NCBI RefSeq assembly: GCF_037076565.1
Contig: NZ_AP029028.1
Span: 2,480,001 to 2,544,000, forward strand
DNA: 64,000 bases
Direction of reading: 5' to 3'
Origin: Herbaspirillum sp. DW155
Lineage (GTDB): Bacteria > Pseudomonadota > Gammaproteobacteria > Burkholderiales > Burkholderiaceae_D
A program made the translations under genes and the position numbers. This document shows positions 1 to 9,851 of this stretch, in pieces (within the stretch, counting starts at the first letter, position 1; each line of letters opens with the position of its first letter). Under the pieces are notes generated by a model. That model searched no databases. It saw only the letters and a program-made list of their open reading frames with translations, and was not told the origin of the DNA.

Positions 1-924
1 GACGCCCGCGAGCGCGTGCTGGCCGCCGTCAAGGAGCTGGACTACGTGCCCAGCGCCCTGGCGCGCTCCTTGCGCAGCAAGGTCACCGGCAGTATCGGCC
101 TGATCATTCCCAACAACACCAACCCGTACTTCTCGGAACTGGCGCGCGGGATCGAAGACCATTGCTACGGTGCCGGCTACAGCGTCATCCTGTGCAATTC
201 CGACGATGACCCGGACAAGCAGCGCGATTACCTGCAGGTGCTGCAGACCAAGCGCTGCGATGGCCTCATCATCGCCACCCTGAACCAGGCCGACCTCAAT
301 CCGACCGGCAAGCTGGATATCCCGACAGTGCTGCTGGACCGCGCCCCCAAGGAACTGGATATCGATCTGGTCAGCACCGACAACGCTCTGGGCGGCAGCC
401 TGGCCGCGCTTCATCTGCTGGAGCTGCAGCACCGCCATGTGGCCTGCATCGCCGGCCCGGATGGTCTTGAACTGTCCGACGAGCGCGTGCAGGGCTTTCG
501 CCAGACCTTGCAGGCAGGTGGCCTGAGCCTGGGCGAGGGTGATCTGCTGCATGCCGACTTCAGCGGCATCGGCGGCTACCAGGCCGCCATGCAGTTGTTG
601 CAGGGGCGCCCGGCCGGGGAGCGGCCGGACGCCATCTTCTGCTGTAACGACATGATGGCCATCGGCGTGCTGCGTGCGGCGGGCGAACTGCAGATCGAGG
701 TGCCGGGCGAATTGTCGGTGGTGGGTTTCGACGATATCGAACTGGCCCAGTTCGTCCATCCGCCGCTGACCACGGTGGCACAGAATACCCGCAAGCTGGG
801 CAACCTGACGGCGCAGTTCCTGCTGGAACGCATCGCCGATCCCGGCCTGCCGGCGCGCCGCGAGACGGTGGCGCCACAACTCCAGCAGCGGGGCTCGACG
901 GCCCCGCGCGTCAAACCGACTTGA
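1..924 (+). CDS. rbsR: LacI-family ribose operon regulator (5' partial)
   Basis: The frame is open from base 1, so the gene starts before the window. The first residues are the end of a LacI helix-turn-helix and hinge (DYVPSALARSLRS). A periplasmic-binding-protein-like effector domain follows, with the family's GLIIPNNTNPYF opening and a FDDIELA segment near the end. Proteins of this family bind an operator and release it on binding a sugar. Ribokinase begins 17 bases downstream and ribose pyranase follows, so a ribose-responsive regulator is likely. The specificity is inferred from these neighbours. About 20 N-terminal residues appear to be missing. Confidence 0.85.
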   Translation, partial: DARERVLAAVKELDYVPSALARSLRSKVTGSIGLIIPNNTNPYFSELARGIEDHCYGAGYSVILCNSDDDPDKQRDYLQVLQTKRCDGLIIATLNQADLNPTGKLDIPTVLLDRAPKELDIDLVSTDNALGGSLAALHLLELQHRHVACIAGPDGLELSDERVQGFRQTLQAGGLSLGEGDLLHADFSGIGGYQAAMQLLQGRPAGERPDAIFCCNDMMAIGVLRAAGELQIEVPGELSVVGFDDIELAQFVHPPLTTVAQNTRKLGNLTAQFLLERIADPGLPARRETVAPQLQQRGSTAPRVKPT

Positions 925-940
925 GAACTAGAGAGCACAC

Positions 941-1852
941 ATGATCGTCATCATCGGCAGCGTCAACATGGATCTGGTCTTGCGCGTACCGCGCATGCCC
1001 TTGCCGGGCGAAACCCTGGCCGGCGACAAATTCATGACCATCCCCGGCGGCAAGGGGGCCAACCAGGCCGTGGCCTGCGCCCGCCTGGCGGCACCCGGCA
1101 CGGCGGTCGCCATGGTGGCCTGCGTGGGCGACGATGCTTTCGGCAGCCAGATGCGCGGCTCGATCACCGCCTGCGGCATCGACGACCGCTACATCGACGA
1201 GGTGGCCGGCGAGGCCACCGGTATCGCTTCCATCATGGTGGATGCCAAGGCCCAGAACAGCATCGTCATCGCCGCCGGCGCCAATGGCCGCCTGGACGTG
1301 GAGCGCATCGAGCGCGCCCGCCCGCTGATTGAACAGGCTTCCATCGTGCTGCTGCAACTGGAAGTGCCGATGGCCACCGTCATCCACAGCATCGAACTGG
1401 CCCACGCCCTGGGCAAGACCGTGGTGCTGAACCCGGCGCCGGCGCAAGCCTTGCCGCGCGAATTGCTGCAGAAGATCGATTACCTGATCCTGAATGAAAT
1501 CGAAGCGGCCATGCTGGCCGAGGTGCAGTCCGATGTGCAGTCGGAGGATATTCCCTTGCTGGCCCAGAAGCTGCATGAACTGGGCGCACGCAACGTAGTG
1601 GTGACGCTGGGCGAGAAGGGCGTCTACGGCTCCTTCGTCGATGGTCAGCAGCGCCATCTGCCGGCCCGCAAGGTGCAGGCGGTCGATACCACGGCGGCTG
1701 GCGACACCTTCATCGGTGGCTTCATCGGCGCCATTGCCCAAGGCCGCGACCAGTTCGACGCCATCGCCTATGCCCAGGCCGCCGCCGCGCTGAGCGTGAC
1801 CCGCATCGGCGCGCAGACCTCCATTCCCACGCGCGACGAAGTGGTGCTCTGA
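941..1852 (+). CDS. rbsK: Ribokinase
   Basis: This 303-residue PfkB-family kinase phosphorylates ribose at O-5 with ATP, feeding the pentose phosphate pathway from the cytoplasm. The N-terminus reads [12 protein letters not shown], then comes the sugar-binding GGKGANQA motif near residue 37. The C-terminal signature [12 protein letters not shown] contains the expected catalytic base, Asp255. Length and motif order are standard. It lies between the LacI-type regulator and ribose pyranase in one transcriptional direction with short gaps, as in a ribose operon whose transporter genes would lie outside the window. Confidence 0.95.
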   Translation: MIVIIGSVNMDLVLRVPRMPLPGETLAGDKFMTIPGGKGANQAVACARLAAPGTAVAMVACVGDDAFGSQMRGSITACGIDDRYIDEVAGEATGIASIMVDAKAQNSIVIAAGANGRLDVERIERARPLIEQASIVLLQLEVPMATVIHSIELAHALGKTVVLNPAPAQALPRELLQKIDYLILNEIEAAMLAEVQSDVQSEDIPLLAQKLHELGARNVVVTLGEKGVYGSFVDGQQRHLPARKVQAVDTTAAGDTFIGGFIGAIAQGRDQFDAIAYAQAAAALSVTRIGAQTSIPTRDEVVL

Positions 1853-1883
1853 GCGCCTGCGTCCGCTTTCATTCAGGATTTCC

Positions 1884-2276
1884 ATGAAAAAGACTGCTCT
1901 GCTCAATGCCGCCATTTCCCAGCTCATCGCTAGCATGGGTCATGGCGATACTCTGGTCATCGGTGACGTCGGCCTGCCGGCGCCAGCGGGCGTGCCTGTC
2001 ATCGACCTGGCTGTCACGCGTGGCGTACCCGGTTTCATGACCGTGCTTGAGACCGTGCTCAGCGAATTGCAGGTCGAGTTCCACATCGTCGCCGATGAAA
2101 TGCAGAGCGTCAGCCCGGCATTGGCCGCGCAGATTGAAGCGCTGCACCTGCCGCAGCGCCGCAGCATGTCGCATGAGGCGTTCAAGCAGGCAAGCGGGCG
2201 CGCCAGGGCCTATATCCGTACGGGCGAATGTACTCCTTATGCCAACATCATCCTTGGCTCGGGCGTGGTGTTCTGA
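1884..2276 (+). CDS. rbsD: D-ribose pyranase
   Basis: This 130-residue RbsD/FucU-family protein interconverts the pyranose and furanose forms of ribose, supplying the furanose that ribokinase uses. The expected catalytic His20 is in the [11 protein letters not shown] stretch, and the C-terminus ([17 protein letters not shown]) matches the family. Length is typical. It is 31 bases after rbsK and ends the operon. Confidence 0.95.
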   Translation: MKKTALLNAAISQLIASMGHGDTLVIGDVGLPAPAGVPVIDLAVTRGVPGFMTVLETVLSELQVEFHIVADEMQSVSPALAAQIEALHLPQRRSMSHEAFKQASGRARAYIRTGECTPYANIILGSGVVF

Positions 2277-2498
2277 ACAAGAAGTTTGCAAGACGATACA
2301 TCTATACCTCTAGTTGTGTGAGGACTTTGCGACACTTGCAGAAATAGTGTCCGTCAAGGGTTGTGTGGCGGGTTTCCTTGGCGCATCATTCCGGCTCCAG
2401 AAATAGTTCAGTGGATGCTTACCCTGTTCGATAACAACAAGCTGGATCTTCGAGGATAAGGAGAGACAGCCAATAAATGAACAGCAGAGGACAGCAGC

Positions 2499-4232
2499 AT
2501 GTTTGGATATTTCGGAAATCTCAAGGTCGCCACGCGCCTGGCGGTGGTCTTTACCTTCATCGTGGCGCTGCTGGCGGTGGTCGCCGTCACCGCCTTCATC
2601 AAGATCAACAACATCAATCGCGGGATTGACCAGATCGTCAATGACCGCTACCTGAAGGTGCGCTGGGCCTTCGACCTGCGCGATGGCGTCAATGAGCAGA
2701 TCAAGTACCTGCGTGGCATGGCCATCGACATCGCCAACCCGGCCGCCAATGAAAAGCGCACCGGTCAGTTGGAGGTGGCCGTACGCGCCACCAAGGAAGC
2801 CCTGGACAAGATTACGGCGCGCCAGGTCACGGCGGTGGGACAGAAGAAGGCCAAAGTACTGGATGACGCGCGTCAGGACTTTGATGCCAGCAGGATCCAG
2901 TTCCTTGCCCTGGTGCGGGCCGGCCAGAGCGATGCTGCCGACGAATTCGTCTTGCGCAAGATCACCGATAGCCAGAACAAGTTTCTGTCTCTGGCCACGG
3001 CCTTCGCCGATTCGCAGGACAGTCAATTGCGCGCCGAAGGTGCGCAGGCCGTGGCCGATGGTGCGGTTGCGATCCGGGTGACTCTGGCCTGTTCGGCCGC
3101 CGCCGTGCTGGCGGCCATCCTGCTGGGCTATCTGATGGCGCGCTCCATCGTCAAGCCGCTCAACGAGGCTGTGCGGGTGGCGGAAAACGTTGCCGCTGGC
3201 GACCTGACCACGCAGATCGCGCCCCATTCCAAGGACGAGACCGGCCAGCTGATGGTGGCGCTGCGCAAGATGAACGACAACCTGATCGATATCGTCACTG
3301 GCGTGCGGCGCAGCACGGACGCCATTGCCACGGCTTCGGGTGAAATCGCCAGCGGCAACCTGGATCTGTCTTCTCGCACCGAGCAGCAGGCCAGCTCGCT
3401 GGAAGAAACCGCCTCGGCCATGGAAGAGATGACCTCCACTGTGCGCCAGAATGCCGACAATGCCCGCCAGGCCAACCAGCTGGCGGCCAATGCCTCCCAG
3501 GTCGCCTTGCAAGGCGGCGAAATCGTGGGTCGCGTGGTGACGACGATGGAAGAGATCAATCAATCCTCGCGCAAGATCGTGGACATCATCGGGGTCATCG
3601 ACGGCATCGCCTTCCAGACCAATATCTTGGCCCTGAATGCCGCCGTGGAAGCGGCGCGTGCCGGCGAGCAGGGACGCGGTTTTGCGGTGGTGGCTTCGGA
3701 AGTGCGCTCGCTGGCCCAGCGTTCGGCCGCTGCGGCCAAGGAAATCAAGGAGCTCATCAGCGATTCCGTTGCCAAGGTGGAAGGCGGTAGCGCCCTGGTG
3801 GCCGACGCTGGCAATACCATGGAACAGGTGGTCAGCAGCGTGCGTAGCGTCACCGACATCGTGGGTGAGATCTCGGCCGCCAGCGCCGAGCAAAGCAGCG
3901 GCATCGAAGAAATCAACCGGGCAGTCGGCCAGATGGACGAAAGCACCCAGCAAAATGCCGCCCTGGTCGAACAAGCAGCCGCTGCCGCCGGTGCCATGCA
4001 GGAGCAGGCCGCTCAGCTTGCACAGGCGATCAGTATCTTCAAGCTGGCCCAGGGAAGCGGTGTCTCCGCAGCCGTTCCCGTCAAGCCCGCTCCCGTGGTG
4101 CGTCCGGTGGTCGTGACCAGGGCTGCGACTGTTGCTCCGGTGCAGCGACTGCCCGCCGTGGCCGCACCGGCACCTGCCTCCAAATCCAAAGTCGCGTCCC
4201 GCGTGGATGAAGACGCCTGGGAAACGTTCTGA
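2499..4232 (+). CDS. Methyl-accepting chemotaxis protein with CheR-tether tail
   Basis: A 577-residue chemoreceptor. Transmembrane segment 1 lies at about residues 11-31, followed by a four-helix-bundle-type periplasmic domain, a second membrane segment near 191-211, HAMP, and the long signalling coiled coil. The hairpin core is [31 protein letters not shown]. After a Pro/Ala/Val-rich linker the protein ends in AWETF, which matches the xWxxF pentapeptide that tethers the adaptation enzymes CheR and CheB. This is a full-length, adaptation-competent receptor. The ligand cannot be read from the sequence. The gene stands alone. Confidence 0.93.
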   Translation: MFGYFGNLKVATRLAVVFTFIVALLAVVAVTAFIKINNINRGIDQIVNDRYLKVRWAFDLRDGVNEQIKYLRGMAIDIANPAANEKRTGQLEVAVRATKEALDKITARQVTAVGQKKAKVLDDARQDFDASRIQFLALVRAGQSDAADEFVLRKITDSQNKFLSLATAFADSQDSQLRAEGAQAVADGAVAIRVTLACSAAAVLAAILLGYLMARSIVKPLNEAVRVAENVAAGDLTTQIAPHSKDETGQLMVALRKMNDNLIDIVTGVRRSTDAIATASGEIASGNLDLSSRTEQQASSLEETASAMEEMTSTVRQNADNARQANQLAANASQVALQGGEIVGRVVTTMEEINQSSRKIVDIIGVIDGIAFQTNILALNAAVEAARAGEQGRGFAVVASEVRSLAQRSAAAAKEIKELISDSVAKVEGGSALVADAGNTMEQVVSSVRSVTDIVGEISAASAEQSSGIEEINRAVGQMDESTQQNAALVEQAAAAAGAMQEQAAQLAQAISIFKLAQGSGVSAAVPVKPAPVVRPVVVTRAATVAPVQRLPAVAAPAPASKSKVASRVDEDAWETF

Positions 4233-4256
4233 GCCCCCCACGCGCTGCCGCGCAGC

Positions 4257-4286
4257 GCCTGCTTGCCGCAACTCTGACAAGCAGGC
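4257..4286 (+). terminator. Candidate hairpin terminator after the chemoreceptor gene
   Basis: GCCTGCTTG and CAAGCAGGC form a perfect 9-bp stem around a 12-base loop, 25 bases after the stop codon. No T tract follows, so intrinsic termination is uncertain. Confidence 0.4.
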
Positions 4287-4387
4287 GGCTTCACCTCCTA
4301 TAGCCCGGGCCAGCCGGGAAGCTGATACTGTTGCGTTCACATGATCGCAACAGCCAATGAACGGCAGCCACGGAGGAAGGGAGAACG

Positions 4388-6427
4388 ATGCGCTCGGACG
4401 GGCCCAAGGCAGCATTGATGGCAAAGGCATCCAAGGTCTTGACCTGGTGTGCTCTCACGCTGATTGCACTGATGGCCGTCATGGCACTGGTCGTCGCCTT
4501 GTTCGACTGGAACCTCGCCAAGCCCTGGATCACCCGCCAGCTCTCCGCCGCCCTGGCGCGCGACATTCGCGTCGATGGGCCGATCACGCTGGGCTGGTCG
4601 CTGGCGCGCAAGGATGAGACCGGCAGCGTCAACTGGCTGCCGCAACTGCATTTCACCGCACGCGGGCTAAAAATCGGCAACCCCGACTGGGCCCGCAGTA
4701 CCGGCCATCTGTTGCGCGCCCGGACTCTGGACCTGCATTTTCCCCCCTTGCCGCTGCTGCACTGGCATTGGCACATCACCGACCTGCGCGTTGACGGCCT
4801 GGACCTGGCCATGGAACGCGTCGACGAGCGCCGCAAGAACTGGCGCTTCTCCGACCAGCCGCGTTCGCGCTGGAGTTTCGACATCCATCAGATCGTTTTC
4901 GAACGTGCGCAGATCCGCTATGTGGACCAGCCCCTGGACCTGGATCTGCACTTCGATGTCCGTCCGTTGGTGAGCCCGACCAATCAGGCGGCGCAGGTCC
5001 GCGAGAAGCAGGCGCCGGCCAGCGTCGGCCCGGCCAGCCCGGAGGCTCTGGTGTTGCAGGCTGCGGTGTCCGGCCGCCTTGGCCAGGCCCATATCGAAGG
5101 CAAGCTGCGCGGCGGTGCCTTGCCTGATCTGCTCAACGAAAACAGCATTTATCCGCTGCAGGCCGAAGGCGACGTAGGCGGCGTGCATACCGTGCTGGCA
5201 GGCAATCTCGTCAATCCGCATCACCTCACTCGCGCCGAGCTGCAGATCGGGCTCAACGGCGACAGCCTGGATCGGCTCTACGCTGCCAGCGGTGTACCGC
5301 TGCCGGCCACGCGTGCTTTCAGCACACAGGGCCAGCTCACCATCAGCCGCGTCGATACCGAGACACGCGCCTGGAACTGGCACTATGCCCACTTCACGGG
5401 CAAGGTCGGTGACAGTGACTTTGCCGGCGACGCGCAGTATTACCGAGGCCCACCCAAGAACCGGCTGAACGTAAAAGCACAGGCGGAACTCTTGCGCCTC
5501 TCGGATTATGTTCCGGCCGCAGGCAAGGACGCAGCGGACGGCCACGGCCGCGCCAGGACGCGCGTCCTTCCGGAGGACTCCGCCCAGCCCGAGCGCTGGG
5601 CCAAGCTGGACGCGGAGTTCGGCTTGTATGCAAAACGCGTGGAGTTGCATCCAGACATCCAGTTGCAGGACGCCACGACTACCCTGCGCCTGCAAGACCA
5701 GGTGCTGACAGCCGCACCGCTGCACTTTGCGCTGGCCGGTGGAAAGGGCGAGGGCGAGATCAGTCTGGACGGACGTCAGACCGACATCCGTGCGCGGCTG
5801 CAGCTGCAATTGCAGGCAGTGCAGGTGCGCCAGCTGTTTCCGCGCCTGAGCAGGTTCGATGCGACCTTTGGCAAGGTCGATGGTCAGGCGACGCTGAGCG
5901 GCAGCGGCAATTCGGTGGCCGGCATGCTGGCGGGCGCCAATGGCGAGATCAAGGCCACTCTCAGTGAAGGCACGATCAGCCAGTTCATTCTCGAAGCGGC
6001 CGGTTTGAATCTGGCCAATGCGGTGTTTGCCAAGCTCTATCGTGATCAGCAGGTCAAGCTGCTGTGCGGTGCGGCCGATGTCAGCATCAAGGACGGATTG
6101 GCGCAGGTGCGTCACGGTATTCTCAATACCGAGGATGCAGCCATCGATGTCAGCGGGCAGGTCGACCTGGGCAAGGAAAGCCTGGCCTTGAACGTGGTTC
6201 CGCGGACCAAACAGGTGCGTATCCTGTCGCTGCGCACACCCTTGTATGTAAGCGGCACTTTCGCAAAACCGGACATCGGCGCCAACAAGGAGGGGCTGGC
6301 TGCAAGGGCTGGCGCAGCGGCGGCCCTGGCGTTGGTGGCACCGGTAGCGGCGGTGATTCCGCTGATTACGCCGGGACAGAAGATCCCGGACGATTGCGCA
6401 GCGCACGGGGCGGCCGCCCCCTCATGA
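4388..6427 (+). CDS. AsmA-family envelope protein
   Basis: A 679-residue protein with one N-terminal membrane helix at about residues 20-40 (LIALMAVMALVVALFDW), an AsmA-type opening (NLAKPWITRQLSAALARDI), and a long beta-rich body. The C-terminal part shows the family's GQATLSGSGNSVAGMLAGANGEI and SLALNVVPRTK segments. AsmA-like proteins are inner-membrane-anchored periplasmic proteins linked to outer-membrane lipid transport and assembly. The start is chosen for the GGAAGGGAG ribosome binding site 5-6 bases upstream; another ATG lies 33 bases downstream. Its exact role is unknown. Confidence 0.85.
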   Translation: MRSDGPKAALMAKASKVLTWCALTLIALMAVMALVVALFDWNLAKPWITRQLSAALARDIRVDGPITLGWSLARKDETGSVNWLPQLHFTARGLKIGNPDWARSTGHLLRARTLDLHFPPLPLLHWHWHITDLRVDGLDLAMERVDERRKNWRFSDQPRSRWSFDIHQIVFERAQIRYVDQPLDLDLHFDVRPLVSPTNQAAQVREKQAPASVGPASPEALVLQAAVSGRLGQAHIEGKLRGGALPDLLNENSIYPLQAEGDVGGVHTVLAGNLVNPHHLTRAELQIGLNGDSLDRLYAASGVPLPATRAFSTQGQLTISRVDTETRAWNWHYAHFTGKVGDSDFAGDAQYYRGPPKNRLNVKAQAELLRLSDYVPAAGKDAADGHGRARTRVLPEDSAQPERWAKLDAEFGLYAKRVELHPDIQLQDATTTLRLQDQVLTAAPLHFALAGGKGEGEISLDGRQTDIRARLQLQLQAVQVRQLFPRLSRFDATFGKVDGQATLSGSGNSVAGMLAGANGEIKATLSEGTISQFILEAAGLNLANAVFAKLYRDQQVKLLCGAADVSIKDGLAQVRHGILNTEDAAIDVSGQVDLGKESLALNVVPRTKQVRILSLRTPLYVSGTFAKPDIGANKEGLAARAGAAAALALVAPVAAVIPLITPGQKIPDDCAAHGAAAPS

Positions 6428-6439
6428 CGGCATGGCGGC

Positions 6440-7279
6440 TCAGTCGGCGAATTCGAACACGGTAGCAAACGCCGGCAGCGCCACCAAGAGCCGCTGTGCA
6501 TCCTGCTGCAGCGGCAGGCCGTGGGCATGCGCGCGGGCGGCAATCGCATCGCGCTCACCGCCCTTGAAGCGCAAGACCGCAAAGGACGACGGCCTCCCAG
6601 GGGCATGGGCTGCCAGCCCGTCCAGCCGCTGGGCGAGCGCCCGGGCATCCATGAACTCCAGCTGGAATCCGTCCTCCCACTGGCCCAGCCGCGCATAGGA
6701 CTGGCGTGCCGCTTCCGGATCGCCATCCACCACCACCATGCTGGCAATGCCGTGCACGCCGTTGGCATGTCCCATCCACTCCCGCCGCCACACCAGTTCC
6801 GGCGTGAAGTGGTGGCAGGCATAGACGCGGCCCGCCGCGAACTGGCCGGGGATCAGGCGCACCGTGGAGAAGCGCGCATCGATGGTCACGCCATCCACCT
6901 GCACCGGCCGCGAGAAATGCTGCACCGGCTGCACCGCCAGCCCCAGCGCCTGCCAGGCATCATGACAGGCAGGCACGTCCTCGACGGCATAGACCAGTCC
7001 ATCCAGGCCCAGGGGACTGTCGAGGATTTCCTGTCGCACCTTGGCACTGTCGCGCGGCTGGCCGATCAACTCCAGGTAACCCCCCTCGAACATCACCAGA
7101 TGATTGACTGATCCCAGCGTATGGTGGCCGCGCGGCGTGAGGGTAAAGCCCAGCGCCTGCAACTGTGCATGGGCATGATCGATGTCGTCATGGGTGTTGA
7201 GCACCACGTGATCAAGCCGGGCAGGAATATTTTGTGCAGAGGGGAGCATTTTGCTTGGGGCGGAGGTCATAGAGGCCAA
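6440..7279 (-). CDS. VOC/glyoxalase-like domain protein
   Basis: A 279-residue protein starting with a vicinal-oxygen-chelate half (ARLDHVVLNTHDDIDHA), typical of the Glyoxalase-like family (PF13468 type). A possible metal-ligand pattern is visible (LDHVV, YLELIG, NGVHGIAS), but the reaction cannot be assigned. It is convergent with the AsmA-like gene, whose stop is only 12 bases away. An alternative start is the ATG nine bases downstream (MTSAPSK). Confidence 0.75.
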   Translation of the reverse strand: MASMTSAPSKMLPSAQNIPARLDHVVLNTHDDIDHAHAQLQALGFTLTPRGHHTLGSVNHLVMFEGGYLELIGQPRDSAKVRQEILDSPLGLDGLVYAVEDVPACHDAWQALGLAVQPVQHFSRPVQVDGVTIDARFSTVRLIPGQFAAGRVYACHHFTPELVWRREWMGHANGVHGIASMVVVDGDPEAARQSYARLGQWEDGFQLEFMDARALAQRLDGLAAHAPGRPSSFAVLRFKGGERDAIAARAHAHGLPLQQDAQRLLVALPAFATVFEFAD

Positions 7280-7482
7280 TCAACAAGAAAGAGCACGCCA
7301 ACGGTCGGCGGGCCGCCATTTTACGGGCCGCGGGCTTGCCTGTCATGGCGAGGGGAGTTGACCGGCAACATGGTCGCAGCGCCTGTTATTCGATTACCAT
7401 GCCGGCAAGCTCTACCGTGACGGCACGACCGTGTTGGCGGATGACGCTCAATCAGACCAGTGCGACGAGGAAGGGCGTTATC

Positions 7483-9549
7483 TTGGATCAGCAAGCGGCA
7501 ATGGAAGGCAATCCTCCTTTGAGCAAGGCGTATCGGCACGCTTTGCTGGAGGCAATCGATGACGGGTTCTGCATCATCGAATTCATCGATGGCCCGCATG
7601 GGCCGCTCAGTGATTACGTGCATATCGAAGCCAATTCAGGCTATTACCGGCACACCGGTATCGAAGGCATCGTCGGCAAGCGCCTGCGCGAAATCGAACC
7701 GGACAATGCCCAGGTCTGGCTGGACGTGTACGGTCAGGTCCTGCTGACCGGTCGGCCATTGCGTTTCGAGCAGGAGTTCCAGGCCGTCGGCCGCCACATC
7801 GAAGTCTCGGCCACCCGCGTGGGGCCGGTGGAAATGCGCCAGGTCTCGGTGCTGTTTCGCGACATCACCGTACGCAGGCGCACCGAAGCCGCGCTGCGCG
7901 AAAACGTCCAGCGCGTGCAGCTGGCGCTGGAGGCTGGCGCCATCATCGGCACCTGGATCTGGGACATACCCTCGGACCGCTTCAACGTCGACGAAGGCTT
8001 CGCCGCCGCGTTCGGCGTGCCCCCGGAAAAAGGCCTGGTCGGACTGACGCTGGAAGACCTGATGCAATCGGTCCACCCGGACGACCGCGAATTGCTTTCC
8101 ACGCGCATTGGCGAAGCGCTGGCGCGCGGAGGCGCCTACGCCCACCAATACCGCACGCGTCGGCGCGATGGCCGTTACTACTGGCTGGAAGCCAATGGCC
8201 GCGTGGAGCTGACCCCGGACGGGCAGGCCAGCACTTTCCCGGGCGTCCTGATCGACATCGAAGGCCGGCGCGCCGTGGAAGCCGAACGCGACCGCGCCCT
8301 GGCGGCGCTGCGCACCCTCAATGACACCCTCGAACAACGCGTGCAGGAGCGCACCGCTGCCTTGCTGGAAGCCGAGGAAGCGCTGCGCCAGGCACAAAAG
8401 ATGGAAGCCGTGGGGCAGCTCACCGGTGGCCTGGCACATGACTTCAACAACATCCTTGCGGGCATCAGCGGCAGTCTGGAACTGATGAAGGTGAGGCTGG
8501 CCCAGGGCCGCATTTCGGATATCGAGCGCCACCTCAATGGTGCGCAAGCCGCCGTCAAGCGCGCTGCCGCGCTCACGCAGCGCCTGCTGGCCTTCTCGCG
8601 CCGGCAGACGCTGGACCCCCGGCCCGCCGATCTGAACCGCATCGTGGCCGATATGCATGAACTCATTGGCCGCAGCGTCGGCCCGGCCATCACGGTGGAG
8701 ACGATCGCCGCAGGTGGTTTGTGGAACACCTTCGTCGACATTGGCCAGCTCGAGAACGCCTTGCTCAACCTGTGCATCAATGCGCGCGACGCCATGCCGC
8801 ACGGCGGGCGCCTGACCATCGAAACCGCCAACCGCTGGCTGGACGACATCGCCGCCATGCAGCGTGGTGTGGCGCCAGGGCAATACGTATCGCTGTGCGT
8901 GAGCGATACCGGCACCGGCATGTCACCCGATGTGGTGGCGCGCGCCTTCGATCCTTTCTTCACCACCAAGCCCACCGGGCAGGGCACGGGGCTGGGCTTG
9001 TCGATGGTGTATGGATTTGCCGGGCAATCGGGTGGCGCCGTGCGGATCTATTCGGAACTGGGGCAAGGCGCCACGCTGTGCATCTACCTCCCGCGCCATC
9101 TGGGCGAGGGTGGCGAAGATGATCTGTCATTGCCCGACGAGAGCAGCCTCCCGGCCGCGCCCGGCAGCAAGACCATCCTGGTGGTCGATGACGAGCCGCT
9201 GGTGCGCATGGTCACGGTGGAGGTGCTCAGTGACCTGGGTTACAGCGTCCTGGAAGCGGAAGACGGACCCTCCGCGCTCAAGCTGCTGACAGCCTGTCCG
9301 GAACTGGATCTGCTGGTCACCGACGTGGGCCTGCCCAACGGCATGAACGGCCGCCAGCTGGCAGATGCCATCCGCGCCCCGCGACCGGAGTTGCCGGTGC
9401 TCTTCGTGACGGGCTATGCCGAGAACGCGGTACTCAATCACGGCCACCTGGAGCGCGGGATGCAGGTGCTGACCAAGCCGTTTGCAGCCGATGTGCTGGC
9501 CCGCAGGGTCAAGGAACTGGTGGGGGATGATGAGCCGGCCGCGCAGTAA
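7483..9549 (+). CDS. PAS-domain hybrid sensor histidine kinase with receiver
   Basis: A soluble hybrid kinase of 688 residues from the chosen start. Order: a PAS-like domain (about 15-130), a second PAS/PAC (about 140-275), a coiled-coil linker, HisKA with phospho-acceptor His319 (GLAHDFNNIL), HATPase with N box (INARDAMP), DTGTGM and GTGLGLSMVYGF, and a C-terminal receiver with DDEP and phospho-Asp614 (TDVGLP). No membrane segment is seen, so it senses a cytoplasmic signal. The frame is open back to 7336, but the TTG at 7483 has GAGGAAGG eight bases upstream, much better than any upstream ATG. ATG 7441 is the alternative. No partner regulator is adjacent. Confidence 0.85.
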   Translation: MDQQAAMEGNPPLSKAYRHALLEAIDDGFCIIEFIDGPHGPLSDYVHIEANSGYYRHTGIEGIVGKRLREIEPDNAQVWLDVYGQVLLTGRPLRFEQEFQAVGRHIEVSATRVGPVEMRQVSVLFRDITVRRRTEAALRENVQRVQLALEAGAIIGTWIWDIPSDRFNVDEGFAAAFGVPPEKGLVGLTLEDLMQSVHPDDRELLSTRIGEALARGGAYAHQYRTRRRDGRYYWLEANGRVELTPDGQASTFPGVLIDIEGRRAVEAERDRALAALRTLNDTLEQRVQERTAALLEAEEALRQAQKMEAVGQLTGGLAHDFNNILAGISGSLELMKVRLAQGRISDIERHLNGAQAAVKRAAALTQRLLAFSRRQTLDPRPADLNRIVADMHELIGRSVGPAITVETIAAGGLWNTFVDIGQLENALLNLCINARDAMPHGGRLTIETANRWLDDIAAMQRGVAPGQYVSLCVSDTGTGMSPDVVARAFDPFFTTKPTGQGTGLGLSMVYGFAGQSGGAVRIYSELGQGATLCIYLPRHLGEGGEDDLSLPDESSLPAAPGSKTILVVDDEPLVRMVTVEVLSDLGYSVLEAEDGPSALKLLTACPELDLLVTDVGLPNGMNGRQLADAIRAPRPELPVLFVTGYAENAVLNHGHLERGMQVLTKPFAADVLARRVKELVGDDEPAAQ

Positions 9550-9734
9550 AGCAGGCAGCGGCAAGCCATAGCCGGGGGGGCAGGTCGGCTGGCACAAGCA
9601 TCGTGGCCGTCCGGAAATTCTGTCTGCATGCGACTTTCGGACTGCCAGGTACCTCAAGGCGTCGTCTGAATAAGACAACATGCAGCGCGCCTGCCGGTTG
9701 TTCTTTAAATCGAAACTTGCTAGTATCTGCCGCC

Positions 9735-9823
9735 TAGGAGATGGCATTCCTCCTTGAACCGCCACCAACGTTCTGTTGGGGCTGATGATGCCTACAGCAC
9801 CCTGGCAACCCGGGACTGTAGGC
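9735..9823 (+). promoter_or_regulatory. Fluoride riboswitch (crcB motif) with expression-platform hairpin
   Basis: The aptamer follows the crcB consensus: AGGAGATGGCATTCCTCC, then GAACCGCC, then a variable hairpin (CCAACGTTCTGTTGG) and GGCTGATGATGCCTAC. Directly overlapping its 3' end, GCCTACAG (9790-9797) pairs with CTGTAGGC (9816-9823), forming a hairpin that would compete with the aptamer. There is no T run after it, so control of translation or a non-canonical mechanism is possible. It precedes a fluoride-type CLC gene by about 30 bases, which supports the call. Confidence 0.9.
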
Positions 9824-9851
9824 ATGCGCCTGATAGTTCTGCGCCGGGCCG

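Noticed and set aside
2310-4430. Very long minus-strand open frame opposite the chemoreceptor gene
   Set aside because: It is antisense to a clear chemoreceptor, and its His/Gly/Arg-rich product has no family features. It is a by-product of high GC codon use, as are the long antisense frames at 4667-6406, 7636-8883 and 22733-24349.
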